Positions 8,924 to 19,189 of a stretch of DNA of 47,987 nt are shown here, in pieces. Both the position numbers and the translations under genes were made by a program. Source of the DNA: Dimargaris cristalligena (taxonomy: Eukaryota > Kickxellomycota > Dimargaritomycetes > Dimargaritales > Dimargaritaceae); contig JANBQC010000144.1 in the NCBI GenBank assembly GCA_027576995.1, positions 3,957 to 51,943 of the forward strand. Direction: 5' to 3'. Under the pieces are notes generated by a model. That model was not told where the DNA came from. It ran no database searches and saw nothing but the letters and a program-made list of their open reading frames with translations. Numbering within the stretch: position 1 is the first letter of the stretch; each line of letters begins with the position of its first letter.

Positions 8924-11900
8924 TTAGGCCATTTGGCGGACCAGACTAGCGAGGTCACGGATTCCAGCCACCAATTTCTGGACCATCTGGCGAGAGGACG
9001 AATCGAGTATACAAAGTTCAGAGGTAGAATTAGGGGATCCCTCAGAGGGCCGGCCTGCTGAAGCGGTGGAATTTCGCCGGATCCGCTGGGGATTTTGGAG
9101 GACGATCAGAGCCTTGACAGCTAAAGCGAGCGCCGCCACAGCCTAGGAGTTTAGTAGTTCAATTTTCCACACACGCATATATATATATATATATATATAC
9201 AGTTCAAATAGATTGAAGGTGTTAGTGATCATCGGTGAACTGGTACGGGTGTGGGTAAAAGGGGGTTATTTGTGAATATAATCAGCAAGCTGAGCAGTGG
9301 ATTCTAGATAGGTAATTTCATACATTTCCACAGCAAAGCGGAAGAAGGGTCGCATACTCTGAGCCAATGAGGGCCACAATAGAAGTAACTATCCGAATTG
9401 TGTAGATCACACGGAAGTGTATTTTTACCTTGATGAAATGGCTGGACTGGATGAGTAATTCTTTAACACCCACTTGCACCTTCCCTACTCGAGCTGGTGA
9501 GGAAGGGCCCCAGTCCATTCGTAAATCCGACGGGGTTGAGGCGGTGGTGGCTGATGTAGTGGGGGTCATTGGTTTGGGTTTAAGGTGAGCTGAGGAGCAG
9601 AAACAGCCCAATTGGACCACATCATCAACTTCCCAACTTAGCCGATCGCTGATATTGGCTAGGGTGTCGAGACGTCGCCGAATAGGGGCAAGGATCTCCG
9701 TAAGGGCCATTACGTCCCAGACCCCTAAGGTGGTGGGTGGTGAAGAAGCACAGTGGCCATTAACCGGTGTGGAGGTTAGGGTCGATCCAGACGGCGGGGA
9801 ATATGAGTTCACTTCGGGCTGAGTGGGCAGGGAGATTGTACGTCCAGAAGGAGTTCCCAGGGTATTGGTGTGCCAATCGGGAGAGGACGGTGGGCCGTCG
9901 AAATTAGAAGCGCCAAGATGACTAGGGAGGTCTCGGGGAGGCGACAGGGCCGGCGATGAAGACGAAGAGGTCGGCGAGGCCAACGGCGGCGGTGTGGTGG
10001 GGGAATGAAGTGGCTGCTCGTTACTGGAGAAGGATCCCCCGCCTAGACTGAGCCGGCGGTGTGAAGTCGATCCGCTCAAGGAGGAGGATGGGATGGGGGT
10101 CGTGAGGAATGGCTTAGGGCGTTGTAGGTGAGAGGAGTGGGACTGGGAGCGTACGTGGCCCATTCCCGACGGGTACCGAGGTCCTGGGTTAGAGGTTGCC
10201 GGGGAGGGGGTCGATAGAGTCATGGAGAGCGGTGATGAGGCGGCGGTGGGGGACACCGGGTGGTAGAAGGAGCCATCCGAGTTATTCTTACTGTGGAAGA
10301 TCCTTTTAGACGCCGGGTGGGCGCTTAGTGAGCCCAAGGGATGTTGCTGGGAGAAGCGCCGGAAATGCGATATCATGTCTGGGCTGGGCTGGGGAGCAGC
10401 AATAGATCGAGTCGGACTTGGAATCGCAATCACCGTCTTGTTTCCAATAGAGCCAGCGGGGGTGGGTGATGTTGCCCTTGATGATTGATTAGGGGCATGG
10501 GCAAGCAGGAATTGGATACGATCGCGTAGTTCAGTGATTGTGCGGCTTGCTATCCGGCTCAGGTCATCGCACCGGGTAATTAGTTGCTTCTGATCGAAGG
10601 AAAAGGTCGAGTGCATAAAGTCACATTTCAGGCAAAATATCCGGGAGGAGCCCTCGCGAGCGGTAGGGGAGGCGGCTGGGGCTAATTTCGGGGTAGAGTG
10701 TGTGACAACAGGGGTTGAATCGTTGTAGCCGCGGGTAAACTTTTCGTAAATCGATAAACTCTCTCCAGAAGCATTAGCGCGGGCCCCCGGGGGGCGGGCC
10801 GTGGACGAAACAGCGCTGCCCGGGGCCGGTGCAGGATTTGTCGGGTTGGGTGGGGGATGAATGTTCGAAGTTGAGGTGATATTCGCAGTAGAAGATTGAT
10901 CGTGGGGCAATTCAGAGGCAATATTATAAGTGAGGAGACGCCGGCGTTCAGCGGCTTGCGCTGTAGTGGATGGGGACAGAGAGGGACTGGCGGCTCGATT
11001 AATCACGGAAGAACTTTCGTCGGCTGGTTGGGGGGTGGAGTTCGGCCTCGAGCCCAATTCGGTAGTAGGCCGCCGCGGAGCAGTGAATGAGGAGTTGGAT
11101 TTAAGCGTAATTTGGTACCGACTGTCAAAGGTTGGTTTGGAAGACCCAAAGGTATACTGAAGCGATTGGGGAAGCTGGTGAACCTGGTATTTGTCGGAGG
11201 GGTGGCTCGGGCCTTGGGGGATAGTGGGGGAAGAAAAGGGGGAAGAAGAGGATGACGAGGACGAGGTAGTGGTAGAGGAGTTGGTGGGGCCAACTGGGTA
11301 ATGTGTGGGCTTATTGGTATTCTCAAGGCGATGATTTAGTACAGGGCGGGGTTCGGTCGAATTAAGGGCTCGGGTAAAGGGCGAAGGCAAATTGGTATTC
11401 AGAAGATCTTCTGGGAGGTCTAACTCCCGGATCATAGTGGAAAGTTTCTCCCATACGAAGCGCAGCTCAACGGAGGCCAGCTGAAACACGGCCAACACCG
11501 ACCGGAGAATCCGGGGCTCTAATTGAACCCAGAAGTTATCGTATTCCAAGTAGATTAAACTAATGAGACTCTTGGCCAGTCCCAGCACAGTTCGGCACTC
11601 CTTGACCAGTTGGCCGAAGAGGAGGGGTAAATCGGTATTATCGGAGGCCATGGCAGCGCTAGTCGAGGCTGAGGAAACGGACAGGGCGCGGGCTAGGGAA
11701 GGTTCGGTACGGACGGATTCATCCCGGGAGGCGGTGATTCGGGAGGTGGCCGAGACAGTGGGGCGATGGGATGGTCGTGGGAGTGGCGGAAGGGCTCGGC
11801 CAGAGAGGGCTGAGGTGGAGTTGGCGAAGGCCACGGCAGTGAGGCTAACATTGCTGGGAGCAAACGGAGCGACGGATAAGCCGGGGCCATCCCCACGGGC

Positions 11901-12248
11901 CTTTTGGGCCAGGATTAAGATCCACTGTCGCACGCTGTGCAGTGTAAGGGGATCGAAGACTAATGCCAAGCGGCATTTCTTATTGAAATGGACCAGTAAG
12001 GGGTCGAGGCGGCCCAACGCCGCTTCGAGGGTGGTCAGGAATTTGTCAGGTAACTTGTTGTTGGTCAATGGCGGGCCGACGTGGGCGAAGGTCTGGTGAA
12101 CAATGCGGCTAAGCTCCCGGCCGGTGTACACGAGACTGTGACCCATGTCCACCCAACAATGGAGAAACGGGGGCAGGACAATATCCTGGGGTTTGGGCAC
12201 GACACTGCCGAGGCTTGGGACCGGGGACGGGGTCCCTAAGGCCCGCAT
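8924..12248 (-). CDS. Large Ser/Pro-rich protein of uncertain family (possibly Sog2-like), 3-exon model
   Basis: Exon 1 12248..9429, exon 2 9356..9324, exon 3 9142..8924; 1023 aa. Start at ATG 12248 (MRALGTPSPVP) because the open frame upstream contains no ATG. Three helical blocks sit in disordered Ser/Thr/Pro sequence: an N-terminal one (residues ~25-115), a second with DLPLLFGQLVKECRTVLGL and following helices, and a C-terminal one from LGVWDVMALTEILAP. The pattern of separated helical segments and the ending FIK...AVAALALAVKALIVLQNP resemble the fungal Sog2 domain of the RAM morphogenesis network, but I cannot confirm this. No leucine-rich repeats, unlike usual Sog2. The 3' end is uncertain: an alternative places the acceptor at 9358 and reads SMRPFFRFAVEMYEITYLES to a stop at 9266. 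Exon 3 is supported by 73 open codons ending in a helical LVAGIRDLASLVRQMA. Confidence 0.7.
9177..9199. repeat. (AT)n microsatellite inside the last intron of the 8924-12248 gene
   Basis: About 11 AT units between the modelled donor at 9323 and acceptor at 9143. Confidence 0.9.
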
Positions 12249-13038
12249 AGAACTAGTGGGAGGCAGGCGGTGGGGCAGAATGGTGGTGGTCAAAAAGCAG
12301 AGGCAATAGGGCTTAAAGAAGGAACCGGATGAAGCGGGCGGAATCCGGACGTATGTATTAAAAGAGAAGGGTCCGAGAGAAGGAGGACAGCCGGCAGCAG
12401 CGAAGGATAGAGCTTGCGCAAAAGGTAAACTTGATAAAGCCGGGTTAGCCAAAAGTAAGAGAGAAGGAGCGAGAGAACGAGAATAAACCCAACCGAAACC
12501 CTCTGGTGCATATAGAGGGCAGAGAGCGCATACAAGCAAGAGTCTTCAAAGTGGCGGGAACATGTTTTAGCATATGGGAAATGAGAGAGAGTGAGTGCGA
12601 TTAACCGCATTTAGCCAAGCTCTGTGTGTGCTGGGTTTGTTTACAGCCTGGGCGAATTGCTTTAAATAGCCCTGGCGCCCCCACTCTCCCTTCCCTTGCC
12701 TTGCCCCACTTATCAGCCTGCCGTGCTGCCCACACTACCATCTCTCCTACTGTTGTTTACGTTTCCCCTGACTGCCTGTTTAATCCCTCCCCCAGCCTCT
12801 CGTCTTTTCCACCCGCCTTTTCCCCCTCTCCACACTCCGGGCCCTGCCAAATACAACTCTCTTCTCACTATTGGCCACCCTACTTGTTTATTCTTTTGTT
12901 CTCGTTTATTGTTGTTATTGTTGTTTCTTCCCCGTTACCCCATCTCTTTCGGCCGTTTGTTTCAGTTAGTACCTCCTCGTTGGTTCATTCGTTAGTTAGT
13001 TTCGTCGGCTAACTAGCACTCCCGCATACACTCAACCC
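12249..13038. promoter_or_regulatory. Divergent promoter region shared by two long genes
   Basis: 790 bases separate the start codons of the disordered/Sog2-like gene (-) and the Nud1/Cdc11-like gene (+). The plus-side leader (12740-13035) is strongly pyrimidine-rich, as is common upstream of fungal start codons. An inverted CCAAT (ATTGG) is at about 12869. The minus-strand leader contains an ATG-initiated frame of 106 codons (12610-12290), ending 42 bases before the main ATG; it may be an upstream ORF. Confidence 0.5.
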
Positions 13039-16000
13039 ATGGAGAGTGCCTCGTTCGATACCGACGCCTTTTTCGCCAACATCGAACTGGCCAATCCCTT
13101 TCACCGTCTGCCCGACTCCCCCCTCCCCACTCCCACCACCACCACCGCCAGCGATTCAACAAGCTCCACTGCCCCGTCCGTCGTTTATAATAGTGTCGTC
13201 TCCGTCGCCCTCCACTCTAGGCCAACGTCGCCACTGGCGGGGGGCTGGGCTCAGCCCACCGGTTCATACAACGATTTGTTTAGCCCGCTAAAGCTGGAGC
13301 AATTATTTGCCCCACAGTCCGGCCCGTCCGTCCCCGCCCCGAACAACCCGACTGGCAGTTCCTCCGCTCTCTTGTCCATCAAAAAGCGGACTTCCAGCAG
13401 CCTCCGTAACGGACTGTCTATCCCCGCATCCACCCCCGACTTATCACCGGCCGACTCGGTCAAGAGTGGGTCCCGCCCACGAACCAGGCCCTCCGTCCCC
13501 GCCCTTGGCTCGACATCCTCACCCGCTGAACCCCTCCATTCCACGCCGCGAGTCGACTCGCCCGCCCCCACCACCATCCGGCGCCACAGTGACCACTTGT
13601 CGGAGCGGCGCCCCAACCCCGACGAGCGGCGTTCCCTGGATTCGGGTCTCAACCGTCACCCCATTGAACCCGAGCTGCAATTCTCCCAGTCCAGCCCCAC
13701 TGACAGTGCCATCGGCTCCGACATTCGCACCATCGGTTCTCCAGCAATCCCCAACGGCCTTACTGGTCCTGGTCAAGCCCTGCCCCCTCCGCCCATCATC
13801 GAATCCATCGTGGACGCCTCGCCGGGCGACCGCCTACCCTTTTTCAATATGCGTCAATTGCTGCAGTCTGACTATAATTCTTCTACTGAGAAGAAACTGA
13901 TGGCCCTCATTGACCGCCTAGACGCCGGCCCCGATAGCTCACCTACTCTCCCCCGGTCCCAGCCAGTTCCAACTCCTCCGCGCGCCGCTTCGCACCGTCG
14001 GGTTATATTTGGCAATCCACCCACAGCATCGGTACACCGCTACAACCACGATGCGTCCACGGCGTCAACCCCTAGTCCCGACCCTTCCCAATCCCGAACC
14101 AGGAACACCCCTCGTGTACCACTATCAGCGCTATCTTTATTTGCCGCCGTCTCGTCCGCTGGGCCCCCCGGTTCGTCTGAACCCCCATTTTCATCGAATT
14201 CAAAGCTCTCGACGGACACATCGGACGTTTCCGCCTCCGATGGCCTGACCCCCTTTCCTCGCCTTTCGCCCGACTTAATGGCAACTCTCGACCGACAGGT
14301 ACCCATAATCAGAGGCCAATCGGAACCGCTGACTACCACCACTTCTCTAGCCTCGGGGTTTAATTTCCCATCAGATATTGATCAGCTCAGCTCGCTTTCA
14401 GTGGGACGGCCTACCGGCGACTCACGGTCCGGGCATACCGATCCCTTCCCCACCTCACGGGATTCCCTTTCAGCTGGCGTGGCCTACCCGCCCTCGACCT
14501 TCGCCCCTGCTTCTCACATTTCTCCAGAATACCCCGCTTTAGTGGCCTATCCATCGCTGACAGATACGCCTCCGGGCCATCACGGATCCCCCAGTACCGC
14601 CCGATCACCTCCGGGCACATCGTCGGTTCCCTTTCGCACCGACTCATCCCTATGCCCGACGCATACCCCGCCCAAGCCCCTTGTAGCTGTCCCCTCCTCC
14701 GCTGCTCCCGGCCTCCACATGATTACGCCGCATAACCTTGGCTGTGCCCTGCCCGACCGGGTTGGCGAAATGCAGTACGACAAAGCACTTTGCCGGTGGA
14801 TTCGTATTAAACCTGGTTCTACTCCGACCTCCCCGCTTGCTCCCCACTTTGATCACCATTATCTTGTAACCCCCCGTCCGGCCGACACTGCTCCCCAGTA
14901 TCCCGATGAGAGCCCCGACCCGTTTCAAAGTATTGACGATTTGCAAAGTTTCTCCGAGCCCATGGCCCCGGCCCAGCCGGTTTCAAGATCGCATGCACGT
15001 GAGATGCCCGCACCATTCAATCGGGAGGCATCTGCTGATAAAAGTCCCCCCATTCGATCTAAACCAAGTTCCCCGTCGGTCCTGCCAGGAACACCCTCCC
15101 CGCCTGCGCGCCATCCGGCTGAGCTGCCCACTGCTAATCTCGCATCAAACAATTCGTCACCCCCCCTGGCTGCACCAACCCCGTATGACCCAACGCGCCC
15201 CATCATGAATCGGCCCCGTACTCAGTCTTCCCCCACCCCCAAGCTAACTGCAGTCAAGCCATCCTCCCACGATCCACCCCGTCGCCGACAACCTTCTGCG
15301 GAAACTACTCGTCGAGAAGCCCGGTTGTTGGTTGCAGCCCCTTGGGCCGGCACCCGTTTTCCAGCTCCTCAAAGTCAGCCAACCGATACAGAGTTAGACT
15401 TTGCTCCGATGTCCCAAGACCCGGCACCAGTCCCGGCCCCCACCCAACAAACCGTATCCGTCGACTATTCGCAGTCCCACCGGTTGCAAATTACCTCTGA
15501 CCCCAACCAGCCGGGCAATCACACAGTTTCATTGGCTTCCACCCGTCAACAGGTCCGTCGATTTGATATCCATGCGGGTCCCCCTGAGCGGCCTACACAC
15601 TCCACTGGTCACTCCGCCGTAACAACGACCCCGAACACGGCTCCGCCAGGATCGGCCGTACTCTTGCCCAGTGCCTTCGTGGTACCCGAGGGAATTTCGT
15701 GGGACTTAAGCGGGCGCCGACTGGTTGCCCTAGCTGATCTGGACCCTTATGCCAGTCGAGTCGAAGAGCTGGATGCCTCCCATAACTGTTTGGAGAGAAT
15801 CGATCTCCACGTGCCTCACCTCACGAAACTCATGGCCACTCATAATCGGATTACTCGTTTGCCGGCCAACGCAGCTCTCCAGTGGTCCCACTTGGAGGTC
15901 ATTGATTTGTCCAATAACCAACTCACCAGTTTGGCGGCTTTGTCCGGCTTGCGTCATCTACGGTCCCTCTCGGCTAGCCACAATCGTATCACTAGCCTCC

Positions 16001-17217
16001 GATCCCTGCGTGGCCTACCCCGACTGGAAACTTTGATTGTGCAACACAACAGCTTGGCTCACTTGGATCTTGAACCGGCCCAAATGCCCCGACTCGAACA
16101 ACTAATGGCGGCTCATAATTCGATTACTACCCTCCATGGTATTGAGGGAATGGCCTCCCTTCGGCTTCTCAATTTGGATTACAACGCCCTTACTTGTGTG
16201 CATCTGGCTTGCCCGGTTCCCCAGTTGCGGACCCTTCGCTTGTGTCATAATCCCGGGCTGGGCTGTAGTCCGCGTCAGCAAACCCACCGACGGTGCCAAT
16301 TCGCTTACCAGACCGCTGTTCTGCCTCAGTTGGGGACCTCTCCATCCAATCCAGCTAATCACATTTCGTCCAGAGCGGGGGGTTTTGTGGACTCCACGAC
16401 CACAGCACCGTGCTCTTGGCGCGGTTGCAGTTTTTTGTGGACCTATTGGTTCCCGCATCTACGCACGTTCTACGCTGACAACTCTGGTGTTAATGTGATT
16501 GTCACCTCGCCGTTTCCGGTGGTGTGCCCCGTAAACCCCGGTCACAACGTCACCTGTCCCAGCCCGCGTGCCCTCATGGCATCGGCCGGCCCCACCTATT
16601 CGGCCATTTCTACTGATGAATTTCCCACCTATATTTGGAAGGAGATGCGGAATCTATCCTTGCGCCAAAACGACTATTCCACCCCCCGGACTAAGCCCGT
16701 GGAATCTTCCCTTTCATCTCCCGGATACACTTCTTCCGGTAGCCCCTTGCCCACTATTTCACCCACCCCCTCTTCTGGCCCCTCTTCGTATTCACCCATC
16801 CGATTGGACTGGGATGCCATCCCCCTGATCAGCAACCTCTACATGTCTGGATCAGATTGCCAACACTTGCTTGTGCCTGACCGACTAACCACGCTTCCCA
16901 ATTTGGTTCAACTCGAACTTCGTGAGTGTGGCATTACTGTGCATCCCACTGATTTTCGACTACGGTTTCCGCACATTCGACGACTCGATTTGCGTGATAA
17001 CCAGATACCCACCAAACCGAAAATGAGTACCAGAGGAGGAGGTAATGGTGGTGAAACGCCGGGTGCTGCCCCTATTTCGCCTCCCCCACAACTCACCCGG
17101 ACCGCATCATCGGGTTCTGCATCCACGTCGATGTCATCTTCGGCGCTATCCGGGGCGTCCCGATCATCCAAGCGGAATCGCCCTAAAGTTGACCGACAAC
17201 TACCCATGGGCTATTAG
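13039..17217 (+). CDS. Leucine-rich repeat scaffold, probable Nud1/Cdc11-like septation/mitotic-exit protein
   Basis: Single exon, 1392 aa; ATG in a good context (CAACCCATGG). Residues 1-880 are Ser/Pro/Thr-rich and disordered, with many SP/TP sites typical of kinase-regulated scaffolds. The leucine-rich region spans about 884-1074 with SDS22-like units (ELDASHN, KLMATHNRI, VIDLSNNQL, SLSASHNRI, LIVQHNSL, QLMAAHNSI, LLNLDYNAL, TLRLCHNPG). It resumes after insertions at 1139 (LRTFYADNSG), 1202 (MRNLSLRQN) and 1263-1323 (LVQLELRECGI, RRLDLRDNQIP). The order LDAS.N repeats, then LRT.YADN, then RNLSLR is what I associate with Cdc11/Nud1, which anchors SIN/MEN kinases at the spindle pole body (family knowledge). 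A basic, Ser-rich tail ends the protein. Other SDS22-like proteins remain possible. The insertion 1075-1135 is Cys/Trp-rich and unusual. Confidence 0.7.
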   Translation: MESASFDTDAFFANIELANPFHRLPDSPLPTPTTTTASDSTSSTAPSVVYNSVVSVALHSRPTSPLAGGWAQPTGSYNDLFSPLKLEQLFAPQSGPSVPAPNNPTGSSSALLSIKKRTSSSLRNGLSIPASTPDLSPADSVKSGSRPRTRPSVPALGSTSSPAEPLHSTPRVDSPAPTTIRRHSDHLSERRPNPDERRSLDSGLNRHPIEPELQFSQSSPTDSAIGSDIRTIGSPAIPNGLTGPGQALPPPPIIESIVDASPGDRLPFFNMRQLLQSDYNSSTEKKLMALIDRLDAGPDSSPTLPRSQPVPTPPRAASHRRVIFGNPPTASVHRYNHDASTASTPSPDPSQSRTRNTPRVPLSALSLFAAVSSAGPPGSSEPPFSSNSKLSTDTSDVSASDGLTPFPRLSPDLMATLDRQVPIIRGQSEPLTTTTSLASGFNFPSDIDQLSSLSVGRPTGDSRSGHTDPFPTSRDSLSAGVAYPPSTFAPASHISPEYPALVAYPSLTDTPPGHHGSPSTARSPPGTSSVPFRTDSSLCPTHTPPKPLVAVPSSAAPGLHMITPHNLGCALPDRVGEMQYDKALCRWIRIKPGSTPTSPLAPHFDHHYLVTPRPADTAPQYPDESPDPFQSIDDLQSFSEPMAPAQPVSRSHAREMPAPFNREASADKSPPIRSKPSSPSVLPGTPSPPARHPAELPTANLASNNSSPPLAAPTPYDPTRPIMNRPRTQSSPTPKLTAVKPSSHDPPRRRQPSAETTRREARLLVAAPWAGTRFPAPQSQPTDTELDFAPMSQDPAPVPAPTQQTVSVDYSQSHRLQITSDPNQPGNHTVSLASTRQQVRRFDIHAGPPERPTHSTGHSAVTTTPNTAPPGSAVLLPSAFVVPEGISWDLSGRRLVALADLDPYASRVEELDASHNCLERIDLHVPHLTKLMATHNRITRLPANAALQWSHLEVIDLSNNQLTSLAALSGLRHLRSLSASHNRITSLRSLRGLPRLETLIVQHNSLAHLDLEPAQMPRLEQLMAAHNSITTLHGIEGMASLRLLNLDYNALTCVHLACPVPQLRTLRLCHNPGLGCSPRQQTHRRCQFAYQTAVLPQLGTSPSNPANHISSRAGGFVDSTTTAPCSWRGCSFLWTYWFPHLRTFYADNSGVNVIVTSPFPVVCPVNPGHNVTCPSPRALMASAGPTYSAISTDEFPTYIWKEMRNLSLRQNDYSTPRTKPVESSLSSPGYTSSGSPLPTISPTPSSGPSSYSPIRLDWDAIPLISNLYMSGSDCQHLLVPDRLTTLPNLVQLELRECGITVHPTDFRLRFPHIRRLDLRDNQIPTKPKMSTRGGGNGGETPGAAPISPPPQLTRTASSGSASTSMSSSALSGASRSSKRNRPKVDRQLPMGY

Positions 17218-19189
17218 GCTTATGGCATTCCCTGTCCACGTTTCTATTCACATTCGCCCACTCACCCCTACTTCTACCCACATCACTCCCTACTTTACTC
17301 TACTCTACCCTCCCCTACCTCATCCATTAATCTCGCCTCTGTTATTATTCTTACCCATTGTTTTACTCTATACATACGCCTTTATTCACTATCAGCAACT
17401 ATACCCTTATCAACCAATCCTCCCCTACCCACTATTCTTACTCACGCATTGCCCTACGCAAATATAGCTCTCTTTGGCTATATACCCCTTTATTCTACGT
17501 ATGTCTACTATTGATTTTGCATATTTATAATTCCACATTTACATTTATGATTCTAGATATTGATCGCACCTTGACTATACTTCCTATTTATGCCTATCCC
17601 CCCCCTATGCCTTATCCTTTCTGTGTTCTTGCCAGGTATCATTGGCTGTTTATCAGTACTCTAACATCCAATCCCTTGTATTCATATTTATGCTTACCTA
17701 ACCAACTTCCGTTTATCATTACAATTATGTTCCCAATTATGTATCATAATAACCCCCGCCACACTTTGCCCTATTATGATATTTACCATTGAGCCACTAG
17801 ACCTGCTTAACCTTTTGCCGATCTTCGCCTCCATTATTTGATACGTTCTTGATATCGAGCCATTTTATAAACTTCAATCCGGTCCACGTTACACCTATTC
17901 TTTCTTATATTTTATATTCTCTATCTTTTCTTACCTATAATCATACAATATTGATAAAGCTTTATTGTTAACCCCATATGGCCATTTGCAGCGAACAGTC
18001 GAGCCGAATGTAATATGTTGAATTATCGCGCAGTTTTGGATATTGACCAGTGTTTCAGGTATACAGTGGGTATGTCTAACATGTAAACTAAATGGTATTT
18101 GTTAAATAATATGAGATGATGAAACGGATATCGATCAATCACAAATAATCGGCTTGCGGAATCGCAATCGTCGGTCGAATTTGATGATACAAAAATATAT
18201 GTAAATTCAATAGTATGCTTATAGCATGTGAACCGAATCTACGGTTCCTTATCCAACGGTTATTTTTTTCTAAAATAATTTACCGATATCCATGGCATAC
18301 CTTATCGCCATATCAACTACTAATTTACAGCAGTTAATGTCAGCGCCATACTGGTTCCCAACCTCGCCTAGTTTACGTAAGACCAGTAGCTCTGACTACG
18401 CTAACATTCTAATGTCTTCTTGAACTATGTCAGATCATGCAGGAATATAACAACCACATTTACTATTTGGACCTTGTCGGCCTTGCAAATATAATGGGGT
18501 AACCCCTATGGTTTCGGTTGGCGTGTACATACAGCCAAATTTTCCATTCTACGAATAAAATGCAAACGATTATAACCCCCTACTATGTTCTTTAAGAGTT
18601 TCTTTCGAGTACGTACCTGTGCCCTATTCTATCGCTCTATATCTTTAACATCTCCGATGGTAGGAAACCCTTATACCATCTATGCCCCTGCACCTCTGAG
18701 CCCCTTTAGCTGACCCTGTACCCCCACTGCCGAAAAAACCATATATATATATATCAGCATGGTATTCGTTTAATTTTTAAACCAATAAACAATCAATGAA
18801 ATGATGATGCATAATGTAAGGGATAAAACAAATGGTTTTAACTCATCGAAGATGTCGGCACCAACGGAAATAAATAAATATATAATCCAAACTAACCTAA
18901 CCTAAACTAAAATAATAATAATAAAGAATCCATATAAATTAATTTAAAGGTCGAAAAGTCTGTTCATTTGGGGTTACCCGTCCGGGTTCTAAAGTCCAAC
19001 CATAACTGCGCGAATTCCTCAAAAAATAATTTTACGTTAAGGGAAAAAATGCTATGCATTCCAGCTGGGTGAAAGAGAAGAGCATAAATATCTTTAGCAA
19101 ATAGCATTAAGATAAAGGATGGGCGGAGTAGTATAAATGTTCTTCTAAATAAATAAAAAGTGAAAAAAAAGGCCTGGTGGTTGTACTCT
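17218..19189. other. Convergent 3' spacer without genes
   Basis: About 2 kb between two converging genes; AT-rich, ~17.2-17.8 kb being pyrimidine/AT-rich on the plus strand. The open frames there (for example 17358-17792) are composition artefacts rich in Tyr/Ile/Leu/Pro. AATAAA-like signals near 18783 and 19148 could serve 3' ends. A TAACCTAACCTAAACTAA stretch at about 18894-18911 is a short telomere-like run only. Confidence 0.6.

Noticed and set aside
17358..17792. 144-codon plus-strand frame downstream of the Nud1/Cdc11-like gene
   Set aside because: Composition-driven (Tyr/Ile/Leu/Pro from CT/TA-rich sequence), with no domain. Better read as 3' UTR or spacer.
18894..18911. Telomere-like TAACCTAACCTAAACTAA run
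   Set aside because: Only about two imperfect units; not an interstitial telomere array.
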